The notes under the pieces are model-generated. The model worked only from the letters and a program-made list of their open reading frames with translations. It ran no database searches and was not told the origin of the DNA. A stretch of 64,000 bases of DNA, from positions 1 through 64,000 of the IMG/VR virus record IMGVR_UViG_3300017527_000123; one strand, given 5' to 3'. Made by a program: the position numbers and the translations under genes. Shown here piece after piece: positions 23,693 through 31,898 of this stretch. The DNA is from a virus. Numbering within the stretch: the first letter of the stretch is position 1; each line of letters begins with the position of its first letter.

Positions 23693-25078
23693 TTATAACT
23701 TTTCAAGTGATCCCTTCCTGACAAAATATTTTTCCATCTGATAATAGAAATTTTCACTGGCAAGATAATGAAATTGCAGATCATCTTCTTCCACTCTTTC
23801 AAGCAAATAAAGGGCGGCATATTCAGAGAAAAATTCCTGGGCATTTGAAAAACAATTCAGGAGCAGGGTTCCAAATCCGTTGGTGTAAAATTTATATTTT
23901 GACTCATAGAGATTTTCCAGAATGGAAACCATCTTTGGCATCAATAGAAGTTTTTCATTGGGCGGATCTTCCTGGGCATACTTCTTCCAGACATTAAGGA
24001 TCAGGGATTCTTTTTCATTGAGGGGTTTTGCCGTTGGGCCGGATGCAAGAATGGCCTTGGCTTGCACAAATCCTTTCAGACAGATTGAGAATAGGCTTTT
24101 ATTTTCAAGAAGGATTTTTGCTTCAGGGAGGGGATTGTTGGAAAGCACCTTTTTGGCATAGGGGCTGGTGACAAAGAAACCATCAATGCCAATATTGACT
24201 GCGGAGTTCAATTGAATGGATGTTTGAGGATAGGTGAAAACGGTGAAGGGTTCTTTCAACAAGTCATCATAGACAGCCATTGATTCTTTTATTCTCTCCG
24301 GTGGAAATTCTTTCAAGGCTTTGTTCAGTTGGATCATGGCGGTTTCAGTTGACTTCATTTTCCATCTGGTCTTCCTGACATTCGGCAGGGTCAACCAATA
24401 TCGGAACAGGCGGCAAGGGATCGGCCAGTTGTCCAGGCAATAGCGTTCAGTCAGATAATGATATTTTGGTTTGTTGGCTTCCATCTCAAAGACTCTTTTG
24501 TTTCGGATGGACTCCTTCAATCTCTGGGTTCTCTTCTCTTTGGATGGCAAGGAACTTTCATCTCTTCTGTCAAGGGACATGGCTTCACCTTCTTTCAAGG
24601 AATCTTCGGTGAACCCGCAAGGGTTCGAATTATGAAATAATTCCTCCTTGGACTCTTGTTTGATTAACTCTAATTTTGTGCATAGATTTTCTCTGCTCTT
24701 GTCCATAGATTTTCTATGCACCAGTGCATAGATTTCAGCCTCATGAATCCGATAGAAATTCTTGGCAGGCAGACCTTTCTTGACAACCGTGATGATCCCC
24801 AGATCCTTGAGGGTCTTGATGATTCTGAAGTGGGTGTTGTTTGAAATGGTCATGAGGGTTTGGAACTGAGGCAGGGTGAAGAAGATTTCAGAGTCCTTGT
24901 CAAAGCCTTCCTTTGTTTTGATCAGAGTGGCTTGCTTCTTCAGCAGAATGCAGAGCCATTCAGCCGCCTTGTTTCCCAAGGATCTGCTCAAGCTGTGGAT
25001 GTTCAGATAAAAGCCGGAATCAAGAGTCTTGATTCTGTCAAGAGGGGTTTGAACAATAGGGGCAGGATTTCCGTTCAC
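23693..25078 (-). CDS. replication initiator / helicase-loader-like protein
   Basis: A 461-residue protein with GTG start at 25078 behind a strong AAGGAGG. Residues about 60-120 form a winged helix (FTLPQFQTLMTISNNTHFRI then KTLKDLGIITVVKKG), as in many phage replication initiators. The rest is helical and not assigned. It lies directly upstream of the DnaB-like gene, the usual place for an initiator or loader. Confidence 0.55.
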   Translation of the reverse strand: MNGNPAPIVQTPLDRIKTLDSGFYLNIHSLSRSLGNKAAEWLCILLKKQATLIKTKEGFDKDSEIFFTLPQFQTLMTISNNTHFRIIKTLKDLGIITVVKKGLPAKNFYRIHEAEIYALVHRKSMDKSRENLCTKLELIKQESKEELFHNSNPCGFTEDSLKEGEAMSLDRRDESSLPSKEKRTQRLKESIRNKRVFEMEANKPKYHYLTERYCLDNWPIPCRLFRYWLTLPNVRKTRWKMKSTETAMIQLNKALKEFPPERIKESMAVYDDLLKEPFTVFTYPQTSIQLNSAVNIGIDGFFVTSPYAKKVLSNNPLPEAKILLENKSLFSICLKGFVQAKAILASGPTAKPLNEKESLILNVWKKYAQEDPPNEKLLLMPKMVSILENLYESKYKFYTNGFGTLLLNCFSNAQEFFSEYAALYLLERVEEDDLQFHYLASENFYYQMEKYFVRKGSLEKL

Positions 25079-25142
25079 GGCAAGACCTCCTTTGAAACTT
25101 TTATAATGTTTAGAATTTCAACTGAGATGCGGAGCAGAAAGG

Positions 25143-25160
25143 GCCACTTCAGAAAGTGGC
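25143..25160. other. short hairpin in non-coding gap
   Basis: GCCACTT, loop CAGA, AAGTGGC. It shares the GCCACT core with the terminator stem 110 bases away. It lies in the 25079-25275 gap upstream of the initiator gene. Confidence 0.55.
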
Positions 25161-25170
25161 TAAAAGAGGA

Positions 25171-25199
25171 TTGACTTTTTTTTGGGAATATCGGAGAAT
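25171..25199 (+). promoter_or_regulatory. weak rightward promoter candidate
   Basis: TTGACT, 17-base spacer, GAGAAT, opposite to all neighbouring genes. It would drive a short RNA of about 100 bases ending at the terminator at 25267. Only the -35 is strong. Confidence 0.3.
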
Positions 25200-25266
25200 G
25201 TGGGCATCTTTAGGTTTTCCGGCGAAAGAATACCTGGATGAAGAAGGCCCACACAGGCCGATAAAG

Positions 25267-25307
25267 AAAGCCACTCTACTTCTGAAGAGTGGCTTTTCTT
25301 TTTTTAT
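25267..25307 (+). terminator. intrinsic terminator, rightward (weaker leftward)
   Basis: An 11-bp perfect stem AAAGCCACTCT / AGAGTGGCTTT with an 8-base loop, followed on the + strand by a long T-rich tract. Leftward it is followed by the shorter TTTCTTT. It overlaps the end of the small gene at 25276. Confidence 0.8.
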
Positions 25308-25482
25308 TCTCAAAAAATAATTTCACTTGTTTGGCAATCAGGTCATCTGGTGCGGCTGTGATCCTTTTGATGTGAATGTGCATTGCAGTTTCCAAAAAAT
25401 CTTTCTTGTGGATGTCCTTGATCCCTTCTGCCAAACAGTCAAGCAATTCTTTTATCTGCTCAATCTTCTCAATTGTTCCCAC
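25276..25482 (-). CDS. small helical protein
   Basis: A helical protein of about 68 residues (VGTIEKIEQIKELLDCLAEG). No ATG; GTG 25482 lies seven bases after GGAG, with TTG at 25488 as an alternative. The last codons lie inside the terminator stem. A promoter with perfect TATAAT lies 35 bases upstream. Possibly a small early regulator; no family recognised. Confidence 0.5.
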   Translation of the reverse strand: MGTIEKIEQIKELLDCLAEGIKDIHKKDFLETAMHIHIKRITAAPDDLIAKQVKLFFENKKRKATLQK

Positions 25483-25506
25483 CAACAATCTCCGGTGAAA
25501 AAAACT

Positions 25507-25525
25507 ATCTATACAAATTATAGAT
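25507..25525. promoter_or_regulatory. operator-like palindrome over a -10 box
   Basis: ATCTATA, five bases, TATAGAT: a perfect 7-bp inverted repeat that covers most of the -10 box of the adjacent leftward promoter. A bound repressor would block it. Confidence 0.45.
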
Positions 25526-25544
25526 TGATCCGATGATCATACAA
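25517..25544 (-). promoter_or_regulatory. sigma70-like leftward promoter
   Basis: Minus strand TTGTAT (25544-25539), 16-base spacer, perfect TATAAT (25522-25517), in the gap between primase and the small gene at 25276. Confidence 0.55.
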
Positions 25545-25560
25545 ATAAACAAGACAAAGA

Positions 25561-26469
25561 TCAAGAGTCTTTTAGAAAATCTATATACCTTAGTTCCTCA
25601 CCGTTCAAATTATCGGCATCACCTTTTTTCAACAACACCGCAACTGGAATTATTCCGTGGGAACTCAGGCGGTTTCCCAAATCTTCTGTTTCCTTTCTGG
25701 CATCTGAATCAAGAATGATGATCACCTTCCTGGGATCTTTTTCCAAGATCATGTTGAACTGAGCATTGGTGATCTTCTTGCCCATCAACCCAACTGCATT
25801 TTCTCCAAGCCGCCACACATCAAGGATGCCTTCAGTGATCAACATTGAATCACCCTGCTTCACTGAGTCAATGTTGTAGAGAGTTTGCTTTGTGGTGATG
25901 ATTGAATTTTTCTCAGGGCAATTCACATATTTTGGTTTGCCCTCTTCTCTGATGAGTCTGATTGCAACATAAGTGACAAGCACACTGTTCAAATAAAAAG
26001 GAACAATAATAGACCAAGGAATTTGGGCGGAACTGTGGCTTGGTTTCAGGTCATATTTTTTTATGGTGGAATCAGGGTTGTGTTTTCTGGATTTCAGAAA
26101 TTGGATGTGAAGATCAGGCCAGTTGTCAGCCAGGAGGGGAAGTTTGACAAGATGTGTTTTTGGTGCGGGAGTTTTCCTTTCTCTGTGCAAGAAAGGAACT
26201 TGAAATTTTTCTATGATTTCATAAATGACTTGGCGGCTTGGGTTCCCTTCAATTTCTTTTATCAGAGAATAGAGGGAACCCGAAGCACCACACCGCCAGC
26301 AGTTGAAGAACTTCCCTTCAAGATTGATCCCAAAATGGTTTGAAGGGTCATTGCAGAAAAGACATTTTGTTCCGATCCAACCCGCTGAAATGTTCTTCCC
26401 TTCGGCTTCAAAAGGGATGTCAGAGTCAGTCAAATAGTCTTCAATTGAGAAATTGAGGGTTCTGTCCAT
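25561..26469 (-). CDS. DnaG-like primase
   Basis: A 302-residue primase, shorter than bacterial DnaG. The N-terminal zinc module has CLFC and CWRC with an intervening His (about 35-65). A Toprim domain follows: LLITEGILDVWRLGENAVG supplies the acidic Glu and IIILDSDARKETEDLG the DxD. It lacks a clear C-terminal helicase-binding domain. Role: RNA primers for the lagging strand. AAGGAATCCT precedes the ATG. Confidence 0.85.
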   Translation of the reverse strand: MDRTLNFSIEDYLTDSDIPFEAEGKNISAGWIGTKCLFCNDPSNHFGINLEGKFFNCWRCGASGSLYSLIKEIEGNPSRQVIYEIIEKFQVPFLHRERKTPAPKTHLVKLPLLADNWPDLHIQFLKSRKHNPDSTIKKYDLKPSHSSAQIPWSIIVPFYLNSVLVTYVAIRLIREEGKPKYVNCPEKNSIITTKQTLYNIDSVKQGDSMLITEGILDVWRLGENAVGLMGKKITNAQFNMILEKDPRKVIIILDSDARKETEDLGNRLSSHGIIPVAVLLKKGDADNLNGEELRYIDFLKDS

Positions 26470-26570
26470 AGGATTCCTTCAAAATGTCCTGGGAAACAGC
26501 GGAAACGGGTGATCCTGGCGCATATCCTGGCAAGACTATATCAGATGACCTGGGGAAAGCCAAGCCCTTC

Positions 26571-26615
26571 AGAACGGCTCCTGCTTGCTCACAGGGGAGA
26601 GGCAAAAGCCGTTCT
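26571..26615 (-). other. intergenic inverted repeat
   Basis: AGAACGGCT and AGCCGTTCT, perfect 9-base arms 27 bases apart, around the stop codon of the gene at 26589 and ahead of the primase. No T-run. Confidence 0.4.
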
Positions 26616-27053
26616 ATATAGCATCCAATCCAGGGGCTTCCCATTCAGGATGGTGGGAGTTCTGCCGATCAGGAAAGGGCCAAGGCTGTCAGCGGTTGTG
26701 AGTCCATTTTCAATGACTCCTGGCAGGCTCAAATCAAGGATGTTGTTTCCATCCAGTTGAAGCCAGCAATGAAATTCCAAAGGCGGATTGAAGTGGAATC
26801 CATATTCAGATTCCAGGTCAGAACTTTGGATCATGAGGCTTCCAAAACAAATGAAGGCAGAGTTGGGAAGGAAGCCTGCGGCAATCTTTGCTTTCCTGTC
26901 ACAGTCAAAGAAACGGTTCAACCCAACCAGCTTGGAAAAGATTCCTCTGATGATTTCTTCCTTCAGGAAGTCACCCTGGATTTCATAATCTTCATTGCCG
27001 GTCAAAACTGGATCATGTTTTTCCCTTGTGGAAAAAGCTGTGGTCACTTTCAT
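26589..27053 (-). CDS. hypothetical protein
   Basis: A 154-residue protein between helicase and primase genes. A central EFHCWLQLDGNNILDLSLPG recalls the His/Asp region of transglutaminase-like folds, and CDRKAKIAAGFLP has an upstream Cys. A papain-like fold is a guess only. It is co-transcribed with the replication genes. Confidence 0.55.
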   Translation of the reverse strand: MKVTTAFSTREKHDPVLTGNEDYEIQGDFLKEEIIRGIFSKLVGLNRFFDCDRKAKIAAGFLPNSAFICFGSLMIQSSDLESEYGFHFNPPLEFHCWLQLDGNNILDLSLPGVIENGLTTADSLGPFLIGRTPTILNGKPLDWMLYRTAFASPL

Positions 27054-27071
27054 TTTGTTGCCCTCTCTTTT

Positions 27072-28427
27072 TCACAGCCATCCTTGGTCTTGATAAATTT
27101 GAAGCCGATGGATGCAATGGCTGGCAAGATAGTGATAGGGATCAAGGAAGTCCACAATGATTGCTTCCTCTTTGCCTTCGGCCAAACGGAAGGCTCTGCC
27201 GATTCCTTGCAACGTGCTGATTTCTGATTTCAACCCTGCGGCATAGACGATGACATCAAGGGTTGGAATGTCAATGCCTTCCTTCCAGGTTGCCGTTGCA
27301 ATGACTGTTTTGATTTTCTTCTTGATGAACAGTTGCCGGATCTGCTCCTTGTCTTCGGTTGCATACTGAACAAACACCGCTTGCTGTCCTGCGTTCTCAA
27401 ATAGCTTCAGCAGTTGGTTCCCATGTTCAATCTCTTTGACGATGACAAGACAGGTCTTTCCCTGCTCGTTGTATCTGGTAATATTTTTCAGGATGATTCT
27501 GTTCCTTGTCAGATTCTTCACAACTCCGTTGACATAGATGTCAGAATATTTTCTATAGTTTGCAATGGCTGTGTTGTATGGAACTTTTTCAAGTCTCACT
27601 TTTGGTTTCACAAGCACCTTCCTTCTCACTCCTTCCTTGATTGAAAATTTGTTGAGAACAGGGCCAAGCAAGCCTTCAGAAAAAAGAACCTTCTCCTTCT
27701 CCTTGTGAAGTGTTGCGGTGAATCCGAACCGTGCGGGTGCTGTGTTGACCTTCAGGAATTTTCCATAGGATGATTTGTCAGAGAAACAGTGATGGGCTTC
27801 ATCAACAATGATCATGTCAAAATAGGTTGAATAGTTCTTGGCAATCCTTGACATGGTTTGAATGGTTGCACAGACAACTTGACCAGACAAGTCTTTTTCT
27901 TTCCCTGTGAACCTTGAGGTCTTGATCCCAAGTTTTTCCATCTCAACTGAAACCTGATTGATGATTGCCACACTGTGACAGAGGAACAAAACTTTTTTGG
28001 TTGAGCCATATGAATTGATGATGCCCATTGCAATGATTGTTTTGCCTGCTCCTGTGGCGGCTTGAATTATTCCTCTGCCTTTGGTGATGGCATTCCTGAT
28101 GATTGTCTTCTGATAATCTCTCAAGGTGATTTCACCGATGGAATCAACCTTTGGATTCAGGATGGTCAACTGCTCTGATTCATTCTCAACCGTGATGCCA
28201 AAGTTTCGATTGGCAAGGGACTTCTCAACCCTTGGAAGCAGGCCGGTCAAGAACTGGCCTGTCTTCCGGTTGATGGCATAGGCGGGAACGATCCTCTTCC
28301 GCTTGCCCTTGGGACTTGGAAGGATGATTGTTTTTTTGAACTCAAGGAACTTGGCAATGTGTGGGATCAGGTCTTTGCTTGCTTGGCAATAGACAGGATT
28401 CATGACAGTGATTGTTTTTGTGTTCAT
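27072..28427 (-). CDS. UvsW-like SF2 DNA helicase
   Basis: A 451-residue DEAH-type superfamily 2 helicase. Motifs: LRDYQKTIIRNAI (Q-like), Walker A AATGAGKT, VDEAHH, GFTATLHKEK, and VI GIGRAFR. T4 UvsW and similar phage helicases reverse forks and process recombination intermediates. Start ATG 28427 has AAGGAAAACAAA; the in-frame ATG 15 bases upstream does not. Confidence 0.85.
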   Translation of the reverse strand: MNTKTITVMNPVYCQASKDLIPHIAKFLEFKKTIILPSPKGKRKRIVPAYAINRKTGQFLTGLLPRVEKSLANRNFGITVENESEQLTILNPKVDSIGEITLRDYQKTIIRNAITKGRGIIQAATGAGKTIIAMGIINSYGSTKKVLFLCHSVAIINQVSVEMEKLGIKTSRFTGKEKDLSGQVVCATIQTMSRIAKNYSTYFDMIIVDEAHHCFSDKSSYGKFLKVNTAPARFGFTATLHKEKEKVLFSEGLLGPVLNKFSIKEGVRRKVLVKPKVRLEKVPYNTAIANYRKYSDIYVNGVVKNLTRNRIILKNITRYNEQGKTCLVIVKEIEHGNQLLKLFENAGQQAVFVQYATEDKEQIRQLFIKKKIKTVIATATWKEGIDIPTLDVIVYAAGLKSEISTLQGIGRAFRLAEGKEEAIIVDFLDPYHYLASHCIHRLQIYQDQGWL

Positions 28428-28438
28428 TTTGTTTTCCT

Positions 28439-28759
28439 TCATTGGGCGGCGGCTTTCAGATCAGTCTCAGGGGCTTTCCATTTTTTGATTGGTTCATTGT
28501 CTCGAATGGAGTTCTCCTTTGACCATTGCCAGATCCTTCCATAAATTACTTTCGGAGTGATGTGTCCATCCTTCTTGTAATATTTTTCCTTGAGGATTTC
28601 CGCCTGCCTGAAACTTCTGGAATATTTGTCTTGAAATTCTCTGAGCCATCTGCGTTTCATCAACTCAGGATTATATTTCTTTTTCTCCTTCTCCTCTTTT
28701 ATTTTGAGAACAGTTTGCTTGGCTTCCGCTTTCAGTTTGTTCAGGTGTTTCATGTCCAT
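28439..28759 (-). CDS. small basic protein
   Basis: A 106-residue Lys/Arg-rich helical protein starting MDMKHLNKLKAEAKQ. ATG 28759 follows GGGAGAGTATCA; the longer in-frame version overlaps another gene and is rejected. It contains KVIYGRIWQWSKENSIRD near the C-terminus. It may bind nucleic acid; no family. Confidence 0.55.
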   Translation of the reverse strand: MDMKHLNKLKAEAKQTVLKIKEEKEKKKYNPELMKRRWLREFQDKYSRSFRQAEILKEKYYKKDGHITPKVIYGRIWQWSKENSIRDNEPIKKWKAPETDLKAAAQ

Positions 28760-28796
28760 TGATACTCTCCCAGGTTTGGTGTTGCCGGTTGTCTCC

Positions 28797-28943
28797 TTAA
28801 TTTTCAAGGATGGTTGGAGTTTCCTTCTCTTCATTGATGAACAGGTTGCCAATTGCTTCATCTTGGCAACCCTTGCAAGCCACATCTGAGCCTTCTGTTC
28901 TTCTTGGGCAGGAATCACATTCCGGCCAATCATTTCTTGTCAT
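28797..28943 (-). CDS. 48-residue zinc-finger protein
   Basis: ATG 28943 to TAA 28797 encodes MTRNDWPECDSCPRRTEGSD onward, with two CxxC pairs (CDSC, CKGC) 14 residues apart in a classic small zinc-ribbon arrangement. AAGGAACCAGCC precedes it. It is in a different frame from the longer open frame there, and its motif and ribosome site favour it. Confidence 0.6.
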   Translation of the reverse strand: MTRNDWPECDSCPRRTEGSDVACKGCQDEAIGNLFINEEKETPTILEN

Positions 28944-28966
28944 GGCTGGTTCCTTTCTGAGATTGA

Positions 28967-29257
28967 TCAGTCAACCTTCCATCCATCATTGATGATTGCT
29001 TCAATGGTAGAATAGACAGTTGAGGGAAGGCTTTCAAACTCCTTCATGGTTTTCGGCAACATCAAGATGTTGGCTTTGTGAACAGTGGTTGGATTGTTTG
29101 CATGGATGACACCTTCTTCCATGTCAGGGAATGGCCCTCTCTTCAATGGCAGGAACGGGAAGCAAGGCCAGAGTTGCGGATTTTTTATCATGCCTACATC
29201 ATCACGATAGATCATTATTTCTCTTTCTTCTGCTGTCAAATCTTCAGGTTGTTTCAT
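28967..29257 (-). CDS. hypothetical protein
   Basis: A 96-residue protein with a strong AAGGAG site at ATG 29257. It starts MKQPEDLTAEEREIMIYRDD and has a Pro/Phe-rich middle (LWPCFPFLPLKRGPFPD). No family known. Confidence 0.6.
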   Translation of the reverse strand: MKQPEDLTAEEREIMIYRDDVGMIKNPQLWPCFPFLPLKRGPFPDMEEGVIHANNPTTVHKANILMLPKTMKEFESLPSTVYSTIEAIINDGWKVD

Positions 29258-29268
29258 TGTGGTTCTCC

Positions 29269-29457
29269 TTATTCGTTGAGATAACAAACATAAAAAACAT
29301 CCGAATTGTTTTGAGAGGAATTGCGCCTTGCATATTCCGCTGTTTTTTCCTTTGCTTCTTCTGCGGAGCCTGTGAAGTGTTCTGTGATTCTGGATTTCTC
29401 AAGTGTTGCTTTTCCGGCAATCAGAGTGACTTCAACCACAGTGAGGTTTGCCTTCAT
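29269..29457 (-). CDS. small hypothetical protein
   Basis: A 62-residue protein (MKANLTVVEVTLIAGKATLE) with AAGGAG upstream and an ATGA overlap with the preceding gene. Beta strand then charged helix; function unknown. Confidence 0.6.
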   Translation of the reverse strand: MKANLTVVEVTLIAGKATLEKSRITEHFTGSAEEAKEKTAEYARRNSSQNNSDVFYVCYLNE

Positions 29458-29990
29458 GATTCGTTCTCCTTGTCCAACTCTCTTTGCTTTGCGCCAACTG
29501 CTTCAGCTTCTTCCTTCCCTGACACATTCCGCCCATCGTTGAAGCCGAAGGGAAACCTCACCCCAGGCTTCTTGATGCACCACAAATGATATTGATTGGA
29601 AGTGTCAAGCAATCGGGATTCAGCAGGATAGAGTTCAACCGCTTCACACTCCTCACCCACCAACTCATTCTTGATTCTTTGAAGGTGTCTCCAATCATGA
29701 ACAGGATGCTTGTCCAGCCGCTTGATTGAAAGATAGATCAGTTCAGGCCAGCCTTCAGGTTTCTCCGGCTCCCTCTGAACAATGACCTGATAGATGTTGT
29801 TGATATAAATTTCATTGTACCTTCTTTGATCTTCGATGATGGAAACAATCCTTGCCCTTGCTCTCATCTCACTGATGTCATAATGTTTCATGACCTCTTG
29901 AACAAGGGCTTCAAGTTCTTGCGGTGTTTTGTTGGTCATCTCTGCTGGCTGGAACGGCAACCACTTTTTCACCTTCTTCACTTTCTTCAT
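29454..29990 (-). CDS. conserved phage protein (HDWRxLQRIKNELVG type)
   Basis: A 178-residue protein whose middle, HDWRHLQRIKNELVGEEC, then VELYPAESRLLDTSNQYHLW and FPFGFN, is a signature I recall in many phage hypothetical proteins. No function is known to me. AGGAGCCATCC precedes the ATG, and the gene overlaps both neighbours by four bases. Confidence 0.7.
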   Translation of the reverse strand: MKKVKKVKKWLPFQPAEMTNKTPQELEALVQEVMKHYDISEMRARARIVSIIEDQRRYNEIYINNIYQVIVQREPEKPEGWPELIYLSIKRLDKHPVHDWRHLQRIKNELVGEECEAVELYPAESRLLDTSNQYHLWCIKKPGVRFPFGFNDGRNVSGKEEAEAVGAKQRELDKENES

Positions 29991-30265
29991 GGATGGCTCC
30001 TTTCTTCAGCCGCAGGATTGCTTTCAGGTTCTCCCCACAACTCCCGAAGGAATCTTGAAGTTGGATGTGTCTCTTCAAAGGTCAGGGTTCCCTCTCTCCA
30101 TCGTTTGTGCCAATAGTCAATTTCCACCTTTGCTCTTTTCAGGGAAGGCACCCAAGACATTTTGGGATAAAACAGATTCCATCCTTGCTGTGTCTTGCAA
30201 GTTTGTCCTGTGCCACTCTTGCTCAAGAAACATCTCTCAATTTTTATTCCCAGATATTCTTTCAT
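29987..30265 (-). CDS. hypothetical protein
   Basis: A 92-residue protein from ATG 30265 (AAGGAAGG upstream), MKEYLGIKIERCFLSKSGTG. It contains QGWNLFYPKMSWVPSLKRAK. The upstream open frame is rejected for lack of a site. Overlaps the zincin gene by 29 bases. Confidence 0.55.
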   Translation of the reverse strand: MKEYLGIKIERCFLSKSGTGQTCKTQQGWNLFYPKMSWVPSLKRAKVEIDYWHKRWREGTLTFEETHPTSRFLRELWGEPESNPAAEERSHP

Positions 30266-30785
30266 GGTTGTTGTTTCCTTCCTTTGTTGAAGTGATCTTT
30301 CTGAACCGCTTGCCTGAACTGTCAGGATGTTTTTTGTGATATTGCTTTTTGTTATAGTGATCTTTTTCTCCATCAATTAGCTTGTAGGCAATCTTGCTGT
30401 GTGCAATATAGGCGGCACGTTGAAAGGTTCCATCAACAAGAAGGTTGGCAATCTTGATCACATCCTTTTTCAATTTGGCGGTCAATGTGGATGTGATCTT
30501 TTCCGATCCTTCTTCAATCTTGATATAGATGTGAAGCATTTCATGCAAGATGATTGTGACGGTCTGAGAGAATGTCCGATCCTTTGCAATTTCAATTTCC
30601 ATTCCCCTGTGCCAAGCCGTTCCGCCAACACCTTCCGGCATCTTTTTGAATTTCACACTGATTGCTCTGTTTGGAAACTTCGGTTCCAAGTTGTGATATG
30701 ACAGAACAGAATCACAGGCATGAAGAATGGCCCTTGCTTCTGGAAGGGAAACCCTTGTTGGCTTCCCTTTGATTTTGAATCTCAT
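30237..30785 (-). CDS. zincin metalloprotease-like protein
   Basis: A 182-residue protein with the zincin motif HEMLH in TIILHEMLHIYIK (about residue 85). The layout of one helix with HExxH after a beta region recalls SprT-type DNA-protein-crosslink proteases, but a zinc-ribbon like SprT's is absent. The C-terminus is very basic. ATG 30785 has AAGGAATCC; a longer in-frame upstream stretch overlaps another gene and is ignored. Confidence 0.6.
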   Translation of the reverse strand: MRFKIKGKPTRVSLPEARAILHACDSVLSYHNLEPKFPNRAISVKFKKMPEGVGGTAWHRGMEIEIAKDRTFSQTVTIILHEMLHIYIKIEEGSEKITSTLTAKLKKDVIKIANLLVDGTFQRAAYIAHSKIAYKLIDGEKDHYNKKQYHKKHPDSSGKRFRKITSTKEGNNNHERISGNKN

Positions 30786-30798
30786 AGTTGGATTCCTT

Positions 30799-31320
30799 TC
30801 ACCAAGGAAGTTCTGTGATGGGTCTGGAAAGATAGGCGGAGACATAACCTGGATAGACCAGCCGCTTGAACAATGTCCTTGCGCTTCCTGCTTCCTTCCT
30901 GGCTTCCTTCTGGTCTTCATCGTTATAGGTTCCGGCGTTGCTGTGGTGAATGTGTGCAATGTCTTCACAGGCCAGCAGAACCCTTTCACGGAGTGAACCA
31001 TAATTGGAAGAAGGGTCTTCACTCTCTGTGTCCCTGTAGACTTCAAGCCAATGATCAATTTCACTGGAACAGCCTGAACATTTCTTGACATGCTTCATGA
31101 CAATTTCCTCTGTCATCAACTCAACCCGCTTCTCACCCGTTGCTTTCTCTTCAGCCTGGACACACTTCTTGCAGACTGTGTTGTCATAGGGTTGAAGGGC
31201 TTCACTGGTTTGCACCAAGCACCGATCAGACACAACGCCACAGTATGATTCTGTTCTTGTGTAGGTGATCATTCCCTTCATCTCTTTTTCTGTTCCTGGC
31301 TTTTGGATGTGTGTTTTCAT
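30799..31320 (-). CDS. Cys-rich protein
   Basis: A 173-residue protein with three cysteine groups: YCGVVSDRC, VCKKC and KCSGC in the first 85 residues, a probable zinc-binding region. The C-terminal half is helical. AAAGGAAAGC precedes the ATG. No family. Confidence 0.6.
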   Translation of the reverse strand: MKTHIQKPGTEKEMKGMITYTRTESYCGVVSDRCLVQTSEALQPYDNTVCKKCVQAEEKATGEKRVELMTEEIVMKHVKKCSGCSSEIDHWLEVYRDTESEDPSSNYGSLRERVLLACEDIAHIHHSNAGTYNDEDQKEARKEAGSARTLFKRLVYPGYVSAYLSRPITELPW

Positions 31321-31341
31321 TGTTGCTTTCCTTTCATTTGT

Positions 31342-31623
31342 TTATCCGTTCACTCCGGTCACAGCATACATCATCAAGGCGTTGTTCAGTTTGGAAACAG
31401 CTTCATGGAAGGTGTTGCCAATCCTTTTGATTCCAGAAGAACGGGTTGCCATGAAGTTTCCATCCTGAATCTCAGACACAAAGCAGAACAGTTTTCCTGT
31501 TTCCTTCATGGTGACTTTCCAAACACCAATGTGATCCTGTTCATAATTGAAAGAGGTTTCCACTTCTATCCGGTTGAACTCTGCAATCATTGCTTTGATT
31601 TCTTCTTCTGTTCTTTTGGACAT
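31342..31623 (-). CDS. small hypothetical protein
   Basis: A 93-residue protein (MSKRTEEEIKAMIAEFNRIE) with AAAGGAGGAG upstream. Helix, beta strands, helix; ends ALMMYAVTGVNG. Not recognised. Confidence 0.6.
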   Translation of the reverse strand: MSKRTEEEIKAMIAEFNRIEVETSFNYEQDHIGVWKVTMKETGKLFCFVSEIQDGNFMATRSSGIKRIGNTFHEAVSKLNNALMMYAVTGVNG

Positions 31624-31641
31624 ATCAAAACTCCTCTTTGA

Positions 31642-31836
31642 TTAGAAGTTGCCTTGATACATTTTCAGAAAACCTTGATAGTCAGCTTCATTCATGTGGT
31701 TTTCCAGATAATAGACAATGCCCTCTGTCTTGGTCATCTTCTTCAGCCGCTTGATTGCATCTTCCTTTGTTGGAATTTCTTCCACAGGGCCGATGGCATC
31801 AAATGCCGGAATGAACTCATTGCTGAACCAACTCAT
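31642..31836 (-). CDS. small hypothetical protein
   Basis: A 64-residue protein from ATG 31836 (GAGGAGAGACAAC upstream), MSWFSNEFIPAFDAIGPVEE, followed by a predicted three-helix bundle. Not recognised. Confidence 0.6.
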   Translation of the reverse strand: MSWFSNEFIPAFDAIGPVEEIPTKEDAIKRLKKMTKTEGIVYYLENHMNEADYQGFLKMYQGNF

Positions 31837-31850
31837 GTTGTCTCTCCTCT

Positions 31851-31875
31851 GAGGCAGGGTTGCTGGCCCTGCCTC
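31851..31875 (-). other. intergenic hairpin
   Basis: GAGGCAGGG, seven-base loop, CCCTGCCTC, 23 bases past the stop of the 302-residue gene. No T-run; the same placement as other hairpins of this arm. Confidence 0.55.
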
Positions 31876-31898
31876 TGTCATCAAGTGGTTGTGGGTTT

